A DNA stretch of 53,808 nucleotides from a virus: IMG/VR virus record IMGVR_UViG_3300027522_000002, positions 1-53,808 of that record; one strand, given 5' to 3'. Each line of letters starts with the position of its first letter. Position 1 is the stretch's first letter. The position numbers and the translations under genes are program-made. The notes under the pieces were generated by a model that was not told the DNA's origin, searched no databases, and saw only the letters and a program-made list of their open reading frames with translations. Below are positions 40,556 to 49,796 of this stretch, piece after piece.

Positions 40556-42675
40556 TATCTACGTCCGTCTTTTTGAAGATCAACTCTAGGAGTTCCTAAT
40601 CTCCACCCAACCCCCACGCCAGTAGACTCTAGCTTTAAAGCAAAAGCGCGTCCGCGAAGACGCAAATTAACCTGCTCCGTCCACTGTTCAATGGGCGTTG
40701 TAGATGTTCTTGTAACTGACTTTTCCTGTGTCTGAAGATACAATCCACCGGGGTAGTTCCTAGCAGAAAGCGTCATGGTAGCTGCAGGAGCCCCCGCAGT
40801 TGAATCTCTAAATGTTAGGTCAGGAATCATTCTGTTAATAAAAACAAAATCTTCTCCGTCCCCAATATCTATCTGACTGCTTTGAACAAAAGCCGAGATG
40901 GCAGAACTGGGAGAGGTGCTACCATCGTCAAAACCTGTTTCGTGGCTATACATAAAATGGTCTGTGGACGCGGCTAACGGCAAGTTAATAATGCCTCGAT
41001 CAAGCCAAGCTGTCCTTTCTATAGATCCGTAAGACCAAACCTGCTCCATGTAGTTGTAGGTTACATAGCTGTCGTTCTCTTCACTACCGGCAGAAGGATA
41101 GAACCACCAGATTTCGCCAAACGCTGTGTTGGAACCCGCAGTAATTTTTTCAAGCTGCGCCGTGTTTAGGTTATCAAACACATAATCCCGCACAGTGCAG
41201 GGAAGTCGCTGCACCTGACCAGAATAAGCATAGAACTCGTTTCTGCCCATCCAGTAGACCGTGTCCTCAACGTTAATAGCGGACAAAGGACTCGCAATAG
41301 TAATGTTTTCGGACACCACGTTAATACCGAATGTAAAAGGTGGCCCAAGAAATTGCATGGCATGAAGAGAAACATCAGTAAAAACAACAACCTGTTGTTT
41401 GGTTTCAATTGCAGCAATAATTTGAGAACCAGAGCCAATACTTAAATCACCTGCAGTGTTGGTAGGTTCCGGCAACCATTTTGCAGGAGAAGACTGATCA
41501 CTAAATCGAATAAGCAAAGGATCTTCAACAGTTGATCCAATTGGGTTGCAACCAAAAGCTATAACATGTCGATCTTTGTCAGACACAATAACAATTTTAG
41601 CTGAGACGGGAGGGCTCTGGGGATCGGATAATGCGCTTAAAAAAACTGCGCGTGTGGTTACGCCATTAGTTTTGTCCCAGTAAAAAATCCCCTCGTCTCG
41701 AGCGTTCAGCACTAAATCCTCTCCGAAATTGTCGTGGCTCCAGATACGAAGGCTTTGCCCTGGAGCCGAAATGTCTGTTGCCGATCCCCAAGTCCCACGA
41801 CTCCAAGCCCCTGCGTTCCAACCGTTTCCGGTGATTGTTGTGTCAAGACCAGTGTTTATTTGGTACGTACCTACCGCAGAAGAACCCCCGCTTCCGCTGT
41901 CAGAGGCGTTAGCAAACACAAGTGTGGGTTCAAGACCATTGGTTGTAGTAATAGCGGAAATAGGTGCCACGGTTCTTGCTTCGATTAAATAAACGTTACC
42001 ATCAACAATAGTTTTAATTTGGTACTCTTGGTTAAGAACTGCGGCACTAATAGCACCGCCACTTGAGAACAAAGAAGCGGCACCTGTAAACGTTACAAAG
42101 TCGTTGTCTAACGCGCCGTGCGCTGTGTCCGTCACCGCGATTGTTGCACAAGTTACAGCAGCCCCGTCCGCATGACTTGCGGCAGTAGTTCCATTCTGGC
42201 CTCTAGCACAACCGTTTAATGTAGCCGAAGTGATCGAAGCATATGTTATTTCTTCGTTATCTATTTTTATAGTTCCCGTTGTTGGAAACCCAGAAGCACT
42301 ATCTAAAACAATAGTTTCAACCGCGGCGTTAATTGCTCCGTCAAGAGTGTCAGCCCCCGTGACAAACGTCACATCTCCTGCTGAAGTAGTAAGTCGAATT
42401 GGTGTAATGTCGTAAAACCCGCCACCCTCTAAGATATAGTACTTTAAATTAGTACCTACCCCAACGTATTGAGTACCGTCGAGAGCGACCCACGGATGCA
42501 ACGCTCGGCATGTCCCTAAAAAATTAGTACCAGAGTTTTTTACCCACCCGCCAATTTTTTCTGGAAAACCAAACCGGAACCTAACCTTGTCCATGTCAAA
42601 CCAACCACCCTTATTACTGTAAGAGGTGGTTTCTCGGTTGATTCCCGGCTTGAACTGAAGTTTGGTTAAGGGCAT
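40555..42675 (-). CDS. tail nozzle/stabilisation protein (T7 gp12 / P22 gp10-like)
   Basis: A 706-residue beta-rich protein. The start LQFKPGINRETTSYSNKGG then WFDMDKVRFRFGFPEKIGG is typical of the large tail hub proteins of podoviruses, and the rest is propeller-like with repeated strand blocks. It would form the end of the short tail below the adaptors. It is followed by internal virion genes. A second possibility is the P22 gp10-type plug; the sequence does not settle which. Confidence 0.75.
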   Translation of the reverse strand: MPLTKLQFKPGINRETTSYSNKGGWFDMDKVRFRFGFPEKIGGWVKNSGTNFLGTCRALHPWVALDGTQYVGVGTNLKYYILEGGGFYDITPIRLTTSAGDVTFVTGADTLDGAINAAVETIVLDSASGFPTTGTIKIDNEEITYASITSATLNGCARGQNGTTAASHADGAAVTCATIAVTDTAHGALDNDFVTFTGAASLFSSGGAISAAVLNQEYQIKTIVDGNVYLIEARTVAPISAITTTNGLEPTLVFANASDSGSGGSSAVGTYQINTGLDTTITGNGWNAGAWSRGTWGSATDISAPGQSLRIWSHDNFGEDLVLNARDEGIFYWDKTNGVTTRAVFLSALSDPQSPPVSAKIVIVSDKDRHVIAFGCNPIGSTVEDPLLIRFSDQSSPAKWLPEPTNTAGDLSIGSGSQIIAAIETKQQVVVFTDVSLHAMQFLGPPFTFGINVVSENITIASPLSAINVEDTVYWMGRNEFYAYSGQVQRLPCTVRDYVFDNLNTAQLEKITAGSNTAFGEIWWFYPSAGSEENDSYVTYNYMEQVWSYGSIERTAWLDRGIINLPLAASTDHFMYSHETGFDDGSTSPSSAISAFVQSSQIDIGDGEDFVFINRMIPDLTFRDSTAGAPAATMTLSARNYPGGLYLQTQEKSVTRTSTTPIEQWTEQVNLRLRGRAFALKLESTGVGVGWRLGTPRVDLQKDGRR

Positions 42676-42740
42676 TCATCTACTCCAATAGCCTAATCCG
42701 TTAATTACCGTCTAATAGGATGAAACTGTTCGTTTGTCCA

Positions 42741-43085
42741 TTATGTCGCCTCAACCCAGCGTGTTGTGTCTTCATTCCAAGTGTATCTTTTATCTTCACT
42801 AGCATCACTAGGATACGCAACAGGGCAATTCCAGATACAAGTATCTTCATTTAATACCCAACTTAGATAAGGCTGTGGAAGATAAAAAGCATCCCTTGTG
42901 GTATCATACATGTAGCCAATACCTGCATAGTTTTTGCGTAATGGTGTACCTCCCAACAAGTGTTTACCGCCCGTTGTGTTGTATGATGTTTGAACCCAAG
43001 TGCCTTCCTGAGTGTCAATAAAATCTTGCTCTGCCACAATCACGCTTGTAACAATCCCATCCTCAATTTTTGCATAATGTGCCAT
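42741..43085 (-). CDS. conserved tail-region protein (fibre assembly-like)
   Basis: A 114-residue protein starting MAHYAKIEDGIVTSVIVAEQ. It carries GGTPLRKNYAGIGYMYD, and the end CIWNCPVAYP then YTWNEDTTRWVEA. This is a very common small protein next to fibre genes of marine phages, often noted as fibre-associated. It lies 8 bases after the Gly-rich tail protein. A chaperone or tip role is inferred from position. Confidence 0.75.
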   Translation of the reverse strand: MAHYAKIEDGIVTSVIVAEQDFIDTQEGTWVQTSYNTTGGKHLLGGTPLRKNYAGIGYMYDTTRDAFYLPQPYLSWVLNEDTCIWNCPVAYPSDASEDKRYTWNEDTTRWVEAT

Positions 43086-43093
43086 AATTAATC

Positions 43094-43987
43094 CTACGCT
43101 GTTGTAAACGTGCCAGAAGATGTGAATACATGATAGGTGTAACCACCGCTTTCTGTTACCGATCCACCTGTCGCAGTTTGTGAACCACTATATCTAATAG
43201 CAACAATGCCCGAACCACCCGCACCTGATGAATAGCTACCTGTACGTGTACCGCCACCGCCACCGCCACCGCCTGTATTTGCTGTGCCAGACGTTGCATT
43301 CCCAGTGGTGCCGCCAGCACCGCCGCCACCAGCACCGCCAGCACCTGTCTGACTGGTGGCATCATAACCGCAACCACCACCGCCGCCACAAACAGATGAA
43401 ATACCGGGATACGAAGAATATGTACTTATTCCTGCACCACCATCACCAGCTTTGGAACCTGTCGCATCTTGACCAACCGCACCAGCACCACCGCCACCAC
43501 CGCCGCCGTAAGAATTGCCAGCGTTAGTAGCATCACCACCAACATTACCTTGACCGGAAGATGGAGTTGTAGCAACGGAAGTACCAGTTGCAGCACCACC
43601 ACCGCCAGATGAACCACCTGTTCTACCTTTGGCACCAGAATTTGGAGAATAAAACCCTTGTCCACCGCCACCACCCCCGACACTAGAGGTGTTTACACTA
43701 GCAATTTGGGAAGAAGTGCCGTCATTCCCAACTCCACGACCAACATTAGCATCAGAAAGCAACGCCCCACCAGCGCCAATAGTGACAGTATATGCAGTTG
43801 AAACATCAAGTGTTTGTGTGCCTGTAACGTGTCCTCCTGCGCCACCGCCACCAGACTGATAGTCTGTGTGTGCTGCTTTCCCGCCGCCACCGCCACCAGC
43901 AACAATAACATAAGTAATGTCATAATCAACGCCAGCACCCCTGTTTGGGAAGCTGCCGAAACCTAAAACAGAATAACCAAAGCTCAT
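43094..43987 (-). CDS. glycine-rich tail protein / receptor-binding adhesin
   Basis: A 297-residue protein. After an N-terminal VIVAGGGGGG there are repeated Gly-rich blocks (GGGGAGG, GGGGGGAG, GGGGCGYD) and then a beta end (YTYHVFTSSGTF). Runs of Gly can form polyglycine II helices as in the T4-like adhesin Gp38, so a receptor-binding role is likely. The high Gly content may be prone to recombination and host-range change. It lies between fibre and assembly-like genes. Confidence 0.75.
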   Translation of the reverse strand: MSFGYSVLGFGSFPNRGAGVDYDITYVIVAGGGGGGKAAHTDYQSGGGGAGGHVTGTQTLDVSTAYTVTIGAGGALLSDANVGRGVGNDGTSSQIASVNTSSVGGGGGGQGFYSPNSGAKGRTGGSSGGGGAATGTSVATTPSSGQGNVGGDATNAGNSYGGGGGGGAGAVGQDATGSKAGDGGAGISTYSSYPGISSVCGGGGGCGYDATSQTGAGGAGGGGAGGTTGNATSGTANTGGGGGGGGTRTGSYSSGAGGSGIVAIRYSGSQTATGGSVTESGGYTYHVFTSSGTFTTA

Positions 43988-43996
43988 TGCTATCTC

Positions 43997-45355
43997 CTAC
44001 GCATCATTGGCTGCATCTGTCGTGAAGAATAGTTTGATGCCTAGCAAGCGAGACACACCAGTAAACGTATCGCCACCCGCATTTGCATCCCTAAATATTT
44101 GAAAGTACGATTGCGTATCAACCGCTGCATTTGTAAGGGTAACTTCTCCGCTTAATGGAGAAACCTGCTGATCTTCTACCGTGCCTATCCCTGCGTCTGT
44201 AACTGTTACGGCTGTACCAAACGCAACATCTATAGTGGCACCATCGGCAACCGAAACTCCCTGCAAGCCCCAGATGCAATCCCCAGTATTTGTTGTGCTA
44301 GGCGTCCAAAAAACTTGAAATTTTATTACTCCTTCATTCCAACTTTTTGGAAATCCGATTGAGAACTGAGCAAAGTCATCCGCCGCTGCCGCAAAATCTA
44401 AGACTTTCATGTCAGGCCGTAACGCGGTTGTTTCCACTTGAGTAAGGTCTGAGCATGGGTTTGTTGTGCTGGGATACATCGCAGCGGCAGGAACCCAAAT
44501 TGTTTCCAAGCCTGCGACTTTAGCCGCAACACCACCAACCGTAAGTCCGTCTGTTTCTAACGTTCCATCAATATCAGCGTCTCCTGATATGTCTAAACTT
44601 GCAGCGATAATTTCACCACTAGCGTTTATCGCGCCGTTAATGTCGATTGTAGTAGCCGCAATTTGAATTTCAGTGTCTGCTACAATATCAAGCTGCCCGT
44701 CAGTAGATGAGTTAATATAAATAGCGGCGTCACGAAACTTTATCTTTTTGTCGGTTCCAACAAGAGAATCTGCGTTACTAGCAAATCCACCATTGAAGAC
44801 CGTAGCCGCTGTAGTTGTCAGAACCCCCGTAACGCCAAGAGTTTCACCGATTGTGACCAATCCAGTAACTCCTAGATCATCGCCAACAACCAGATCGTCA
44901 CTAACTACCAAGTCATCAACAGTGGTTGTTCCAGCTAAATTAACAGCCGTAAGAAGATCGTGAACCACGCCACCTGACCCGAGGCCGTCTGTCGCAATAA
45001 CTTTAGTCTGATTCGCAGGAATGATTACATTAGCTCCGCTGCCGCAAGTAAAAGTCAAAGCCGCAGCCGTTGCGTTATACATGAACCAAGTTTTGGAACT
45101 GGTGTTGGGCAAAAGAGTGACCGTGCAAGCCTGACCGCCGCCCGTGAGCTTCAGCCCAAGGCATCTATCTGCGTCCAGCGCACCGTCTGCAATCGTAATG
45201 TTGTCCGTTGAGGCGTTCGCAATAGCTCTGGTTCCCCAAGCAACGGCCTGCCCAATTATTTCTAGGTTAGTGTTAGTCGTATCGCCCCAAGAACCAGATT
45301 GTTCTCCAGAACCGATTTCTTCTAACCGTAAATTGTTTACATATGTGCTTGCCAT
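43997..45355 (-). CDS. tail fibre protein
   Basis: A 452-residue protein. The start MASTYVNNLRLEEIGSGEQS then GSWGDTTNTNLEIIG is typical of phage fibres attaching to the particle. The middle has repeated beta elements (DDLVVSDDLVVGDDLGVTG). The C-terminal domain at about 290-452 is beta-rich, fitting a receptor-binding head. It is followed by the Gly-rich tail protein. Confidence 0.8.
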   Translation of the reverse strand: MASTYVNNLRLEEIGSGEQSGSWGDTTNTNLEIIGQAVAWGTRAIANASTDNITIADGALDADRCLGLKLTGGGQACTVTLLPNTSSKTWFMYNATAAALTFTCGSGANVIIPANQTKVIATDGLGSGGVVHDLLTAVNLAGTTTVDDLVVSDDLVVGDDLGVTGLVTIGETLGVTGVLTTTAATVFNGGFASNADSLVGTDKKIKFRDAAIYINSSTDGQLDIVADTEIQIAATTIDINGAINASGEIIAASLDISGDADIDGTLETDGLTVGGVAAKVAGLETIWVPAAAMYPSTTNPCSDLTQVETTALRPDMKVLDFAAAADDFAQFSIGFPKSWNEGVIKFQVFWTPSTTNTGDCIWGLQGVSVADGATIDVAFGTAVTVTDAGIGTVEDQQVSPLSGEVTLTNAAVDTQSYFQIFRDANAGGDTFTGVSRLLGIKLFFTTDAANDA

Positions 45356-45364
45356 TTTTCCATC

Positions 45365-45877
45365 CTATGCCGCAATGTTCGTCCAAGACGGTGACTGCGA
45401 GGGAGTAATCCCTGAGAAGTTTGGGGTCAGGGCGGGTATAATCTGCCCCCACGGTTGTTGCAGGATGCCAATCTCGCCAGTTGCTGACAACCCGGTTACA
45501 TGTACATTAGCGGTTCCAACGATGGCTGTCGATGCACTATTCACCGATGCCGTCATTGCCACCATTGTATTGGTGGTAAAGAAACTTCCGAGCGTTGCTG
45601 TTCCTACAACTCCGGTAACAAAAGCATTATCGCCTCTTGTTGTAGAAATTGCTCCAATGGAAGTGGTGGCACTAACACCCATGTTTGTGGTAAAGGTGTC
45701 ACCTACCGCTCCAGTACCTGCAACCCCTGTAACAGATACTACAGCATCGCCTTCTTGAACCGCCTGTCCAACACTACCTGTAGCAGTAAGCGCAAAAGCA
45801 GGACTTGTGTTCCAAGTGCTTGTATTCCAAGCTCTTGCTGAACTGTTCCAGCCTACAAACGCTACAGTAGAGGACAT
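45365..45877 (-). CDS. beta-repeat tail-region protein
   Basis: A 170-residue protein starting MSSTVAFVGWNSSARAWNTS. It is Thr/Val/Gly-rich with about six short repeats of the form G(T/V)A-x-x-G-x-x-(F/V), so a solenoid of beta strands is likely. The ATG overlaps the previous stop (TAATG). Minor tail or fibre part by position. Confidence 0.65.
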   Translation of the reverse strand: MSSTVAFVGWNSSARAWNTSTWNTSPAFALTATGSVGQAVQEGDAVVSVTGVAGTGAVGDTFTTNMGVSATTSIGAISTTRGDNAFVTGVVGTATLGSFFTTNTMVAMTASVNSASTAIVGTANVHVTGLSATGEIGILQQPWGQIIPALTPNFSGITPSQSPSWTNIAA

Positions 45878-46311
45878 TAGGCTATCCTAATAATCGCGTT
45901 AGACGCATCCGCAGTTGGGAAAATAATAGTAAAGTCCCCGCTACTAGCAGCTTTATCTGCGCCAAAATCCAAAACACAAACGGTAGGATCCCCAGATGCA
46001 GGGGCATTATAAATTAACGCGCCACGAACTGCCGAAATACTTACGTTAGAAAACACTTCATCCGCAAAGTCTGTTAAAGCGGTAGTTCCACTTGCCACAG
46101 GCGTTACACTGGTGAGGAATTGTCCGCCAGCACCGTAGTTTGTGCCACTAACCTCGTTGGTAGCAGTGTACGCAGTAGTCGCAGCCGTAAAGGTTGCGCT
46201 GTTAGTGTACAGAGCTAACTTAAATACGTTGCTTGCTGCTGTAAAATTGTGGACGCTCTTCATTAGTTCTACTTTGAACGAGGTACACAGAAAGTTTCCA
46301 TTAAATGCCAT
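45877..46311 (-). CDS. conserved marine-phage virion protein
   Basis: A 144-residue beta-rich protein starting MAFNGNFLCTSFKVELMKSV. It has YTATNEVSGTNYGAGGQ and ends with TIIFPTADASNAIIRIA. This pattern is common in the tail region of marine phages. No enzyme motif was seen. It is coupled to the next gene by TAATG. Confidence 0.75.
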   Translation of the reverse strand: MAFNGNFLCTSFKVELMKSVHNFTAASNVFKLALYTNSATFTAATTAYTATNEVSGTNYGAGGQFLTSVTPVASGTTALTDFADEVFSNVSISAVRGALIYNAPASGDPTVCVLDFGADKAASSGDFTIIFPTADASNAIIRIA

Positions 46312-46611
46312 CTACATTTTCCTTATATATTCGGCCAACGTAGGCTGACCAGCATCTTTTATTGCATTATATACCGTAGTTCGGTCACTTTGTATAGCTT
46401 GGCGCATATAGACGGCGACAAGCTTTTCGATCTCATTACGGTACTCAATTGTCTGAGCGCGAATAGTAGGATGCGCGGTTTCTGAAACAGACACAATTTT
46501 GTTCACGCAACGGTTCGCAACTTCCTCGGGAGTAGAACCTCGGTTGTTGGTCGTAGCGACTTCAACTTTGAAGTCGTTAGACATTGTAACTGGAAAAGAC
46601 ATGTTGTTCAT
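46312..46611 (-). CDS. small helical virion-region protein
   Basis: A 99-residue helical protein starting MNNMSFPVTMSNDFKVEVAT. It lies between the second adaptor and the 144-residue protein with no gap. No motif was recognised. Confidence 0.7.
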   Translation of the reverse strand: MNNMSFPVTMSNDFKVEVATTNNRGSTPEEVANRCVNKIVSVSETAHPTIRAQTIEYRNEIEKLVAVYMRQAIQSDRTTVYNAIKDAGQPTLAEYIRKM

Positions 46612-46622
46612 ACGATACCCCC

Positions 46623-47480
46623 TTACGATTTGTTTCGGATAAGTTGACCTGTGCGGTACTCATCCGTTACCTCTAGGGCCTCACCTAAGTTTTTCAAACG
46701 AGATACCGACTCCCCAAATTTTTGCGTATACAACTGCATTAGAGTGGGATCTCCTTTCATGTAAGTGTAAGCCTCCGTTAAAGACCCGTACAGCATCGCT
46801 AATTCTGCGTTCTCACTAAGCCATGTTAATGTTGTATCCGCACCAATAGCCGAAATTACGCCCGTAGCCCCACTCGGACTAGCTGTAATTGTCTCACCAA
46901 CAACATAGTTGCTGCTAGGAATTACCACCACCAAGGAGGTGCCCGAAGGAACCAAATCTACGCCACTGCTTTCCCCGCTGGTGCCCCCAGTAATAGTGTC
47001 GCTTGTGGTAAACGTTCCAACAACACTTGTTAAGGTTAGCGTGTAGCTGCTTTGAGTTAGACTTTCGGGCCTGTAGAAATAATGAAGTTCTGCACTATAA
47101 CTACTATTAGGTGTAGGTCCCAAGATGAAGTTGTTTAGATCAAACATCCCATAGTATTTAGGAGCTCCAGTTGTAGCCGAATTTGGAGTGTACATCTGAA
47201 TAAACTCAGGGTCTTTGTATTCCACAAAAGATGTGTTGCTGTCGCTGTCTGTAAAAGACAGGGCAAACGGAGCTAAAAAATCACTCGGAACAGCTAAGTA
47301 TTTGTTGTTCTGAGTCATGGCTCCTGCGGAGTTCTTTCGAAACAAACTTAGTTGAACGTTTTTAAGAATGCGTTCCTCGGTAAGACGAATAAACAAAGGC
47401 AGGTTTCTTACAAAAGAAGTTTCATTGTTCTCAGTGTAATCTTCTATTGCCGTTTTCAACTGTGTGTATGTAAAACTCAT
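46623..47480 (-). CDS. head-tail adaptor (SU10-type)
   Basis: A 285-residue protein. The start FTYTQLKTAIEDYTENNETSF then FIRLTEERILKNV, and the end NAELAMLYGSLTEAYTYMKGD, are typical of the SU10-like adaptor family of podoviruses. A beta-rich insert lies at about 150-215. Adaptors bridge portal and tail nozzle. Its start overlaps the stop of the cupredoxin-like gene (ATGA). Confidence 0.75.
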   Translation of the reverse strand: MSFTYTQLKTAIEDYTENNETSFVRNLPLFIRLTEERILKNVQLSLFRKNSAGAMTQNNKYLAVPSDFLAPFALSFTDSDSNTSFVEYKDPEFIQMYTPNSATTGAPKYYGMFDLNNFILGPTPNSSYSAELHYFYRPESLTQSSYTLTLTSVVGTFTTSDTITGGTSGESSGVDLVPSGTSLVVVIPSSNYVVGETITASPSGATGVISAIGADTTLTWLSENAELAMLYGSLTEAYTYMKGDPTLMQLYTQKFGESVSRLKNLGEALEVTDEYRTGQLIRNKS

Positions 47481-48301
47481 GTGTTAATCTGACCTCCCAT
47501 ACCGCTATGATTTGTGCAATAGTAGTACAGGGTAGGAGCCCCAGAAGCAACTTCAATTTGACTATATGCTCCAGCACTCCCTGGCGTTCCGTTAATGGTT
47601 ACGCCTGTGGTGTACGCACTTCCACCCCCCCACGTTCCGTTAGAGGTAATAGAAAATCTTAAAGGGTGGTTGGAATTAGAAGAATTTGATTGATCGAATC
47701 TATAGATGCTACCTTCTGACAAGTTAAGGGTAGCTGCCCTTGAGCCATCAATATAATAATAGTTAGCTCCGGAATAAGAGGCAACTGTTACCGCGTAAGT
47801 AGCCGTAATGTCCGATGTTGTTGTAGTCGACACCGCGCCAACAGACGATGTTAAAGCCGCTAATGTAGGATATGCTTTGTTCTCTGCCTCTGGGGCTGTA
47901 GACGTTGCAGTACCAACAGACGATGTTAAAGCTACTAATGTAGGATATGCTTTGTTCGCTGATTCATCTGGGTTTATAACGCCAGTTACTGTTACTGTGC
48001 CTATCGCACCAACAGGTGCTAAATTACTCAAAGGTGTTATACCAGGGATACTATTAAACCCAACAGGATTAAAACCGTACTGTATGTTTCTTTGTTCCGC
48101 CAGATTATGTTCTGGACGGGGCCCTTTCAAAGCCTGTGGGTCAGGTCCAACTTTAGGAGCGGACAGTTGCGGTTGTTTTGGATCAAATTCGTCCGGCCCA
48201 ACTTTAGCTCCCGTCCATTCTACCATCATGTCACGAAGGCGGTATCGCCGCCCTGATCTATCAGATATCCCCCAAGCATGTTTTCCACTAGCGTATGTCA
48301 T
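47477..48301 (-). CDS. virion protein with cupredoxin-like C-terminal domain
   Basis: A 274-residue protein. Residues 1-80 (KHAWGISDRSGRRYRLRD, GPDEFDPKQPQL) are a block common in phage head-tail genes. Residues 116-130 and 141-155 are a near-perfect repeat (NKAYPTLxALTSSVG). Residues 165-274 are a beta domain ending YYYCTNHSGMGG: with His212, Cys262, His265 and Met268 it has the C-x2-H-x2-M order and spacing of type 1 copper sites such as amicyanin. Similar ends are seen in marine phage proteins. Copper binding is not shown. Confidence 0.75.
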   Translation of the reverse strand: MTYASGKHAWGISDRSGRRYRLRDMMVEWTGAKVGPDEFDPKQPQLSAPKVGPDPQALKGPRPEHNLAEQRNIQYGFNPVGFNSIPGITPLSNLAPVGAIGTVTVTGVINPDESANKAYPTLVALTSSVGTATSTAPEAENKAYPTLAALTSSVGAVSTTTTSDITATYAVTVASYSGANYYYIDGSRAATLNLSEGSIYRFDQSNSSNSNHPLRFSITSNGTWGGGSAYTTGVTINGTPGSAGAYSQIEVASGAPTLYYYCTNHSGMGGQINT

Positions 48302-48966
48302 TACACCCTCAAATAACTCAAGCTGGGTTGTAGCTTCAAAGGAGTTCGTCCGGAATCTTCGTCTGCAGCCCGTTGAAACTCTTCTTCGTAAACCGATTTT
48401 AACATCTGGATTCGGTCAGGTACTCGTTTCATGGCAAGATAATACGCCAAACCTGCCACCATGCAGGGGAAAAACCTAAACGGCATATCCGCAGTGTTTA
48501 CTAACGCACCAGCATCTTCAATTCTTTGGACGTAGTAGTAAATTATCTGGTCGGTGGAGTTGTCCGGAACAGACCACAAGTTTATAATTGGGTCAATTTG
48601 TCTATTAAGCCAGTACTGACTTGGTCTTCCTTGGGTAGTTTTATTCGGGAGATTAGCATAGTCCCCACGGCTGATGCGCTCTACCTCGTAATCAGTGTTG
48701 TTGCGACGAAGAACAACGTCTAACAAATCAACCACATCATCCGTCAAGGGTTCTTGCGCCTTACCCTGAGTTAAGTTGATTGTGCCTTGTCGAACAGTCC
48801 ACAAGTTTAAACCTCTGTTGGCCCACTCTGCAAACATAAGATTCAAAGATCTACGCGCTGTTTTAGCATCGTAGCCCGTGCGAACCTCAAGTCCACAACG
48901 CTCATAAGCTTCTTCGATGACTTCAGCAACGTCAAGGTTAAAGTCTCTTGTTCCAGATGTTGCCAT
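48301..48966 (-). CDS. head-tail connector (P22 gp4/T7 gp11-like)
   Basis: A 221-residue helical protein. FNLDVAEVIEEAYERCG, then TARRSLNLMFAEWANRGLNLW, and MVAGLAYYLAMKRVPDR near the end fit the first connector ring under the portal in short-tailed phages. It starts two bases after the 47-residue gene and is coupled by TAATG to the cupredoxin-like gene. A structural role at the neck is well supported by pattern and position. Confidence 0.75.
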   Translation of the reverse strand: MATSGTRDFNLDVAEVIEEAYERCGLEVRTGYDAKTARRSLNLMFAEWANRGLNLWTVRQGTINLTQGKAQEPLTDDVVDLLDVVLRRNNTDYEVERISRGDYANLPNKTTQGRPSQYWLNRQIDPIINLWSVPDNSTDQIIYYYVQRIEDAGALVNTADMPFRFFPCMVAGLAYYLAMKRVPDRIQMLKSVYEEEFQRAADEDSGRTPLKLQPSLSYLRV

Positions 48967-48968
48967 AA

Positions 48969-49112
48969 CTAAACTAACTTCGGTTGTTGATTAGTTCTAG
49001 TCATAACACAGCCACCTTTTTTGTAACCCATTTTAGCCACCGCCGCTGGGGCCACTTTTTTCAACTCTGTTATGCCCTTACCTTTGGGTCCGCTAGGTAT
49101 CGGTTTTTTCAT
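48969..49112 (-). CDS. 47-residue basic protein
   Basis: An open frame from ATG at 49112 to TAG at 48969. The product MKKPIPSGPKGKGITELKK, then VAPAAVAKMGYKKGGCVM, is of a type very common in marine phage head-tail regions (ends of the form KMGYKKGG). It overlaps the 232-residue gene by 20 bases and fills an otherwise empty gap. GAGG lies about 9 bases before the ATG. Confidence 0.7.
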   Translation of the reverse strand: MKKPIPSGPKGKGITELKKVAPAAVAKMGYKKGGCVMTRTNQQPKLV

Positions 49113-49791
49113 CTCCATCGTCCTCGTTATAAAGATTATCAAACACTCTATTCACATCCAGTGTATAGTCTAAATCACTTTTTGAATAGTGTATATGTTG
49201 GGATGGTCTGAAGTCTGGAGCACCCTCACCTAACGCAAACCAAGCAGGATGCGTCACACGCACTCGATTGTTAGGTAAAGCAACAATGTTGCCTGTCCAT
49301 TCTCCTGCGTCTAACAATTGCAAAACATGGCTTTGTTTATGCTGTGCAGGATCATCTGCTATTTCAGAGTCAGTGTAGTCAACCGTAAACAAATACTTTG
49401 CGGGAAAGAACTGACCATCAATCTTTGCCATCCAAGGACAAGGTGTAGCTCTGTCCAAAACGTATACTGCGTGGTGGTGCGAAGCACAGTCCCAAGGTTG
49501 AGCATCGTGTGTTGCCATTGGAGTAGGCCATTCCGATAACGGGATATCTGCGACCAACGCCGTAAGAGGCATCCGAGCCCACATTGCACCACCATGAACT
49601 GTGTCCTCTTCCTCGTCTTCGGCTTCGCAACCCGTAAAGATTACTTGAAAACTTAGGGACCTATTCGGCATACTTGTTACAGCTATGACCATCGCGTGTA
49701 AAAACTCTCCATGATATTTCTCATGGTTATGAGTGTACTCGCGACGAACCCAGCATTTAAAGTATGGTATGTTGCTTTGTAAATAAGACAT
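49093..49791 (-). CDS. conserved virion-region protein
   Basis: A 232-residue protein starting MSYLQSNIPYFKCWVRREYT. It is beta-rich with an acidic EAEDEEEDTVHGGAMWARMPL block and a SHHHAV His cluster. It looks like a conserved marine phage protein of unknown job. No catalytic motif could be fixed. It lies between small basic proteins and the connector genes. Confidence 0.7.
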   Translation of the reverse strand: MSYLQSNIPYFKCWVRREYTHNHEKYHGEFLHAMVIAVTSMPNRSLSFQVIFTGCEAEDEEEDTVHGGAMWARMPLTALVADIPLSEWPTPMATHDAQPWDCASHHHAVYVLDRATPCPWMAKIDGQFFPAKYLFTVDYTDSEIADDPAQHKQSHVLQLLDAGEWTGNIVALPNNRVRVTHPAWFALGEGAPDFRPSQHIHYSKSDLDYTLDVNRVFDNLYNEDDGDEKTDT

Positions 49792-49796
49792 CTACG

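Noticed and set aside
45144-45758. 204-codon plus-strand frame opposite tail fibre genes
   Set aside because: Val/Pro/Thr-rich antisense shadow of beta-repeat genes, with no independent support.
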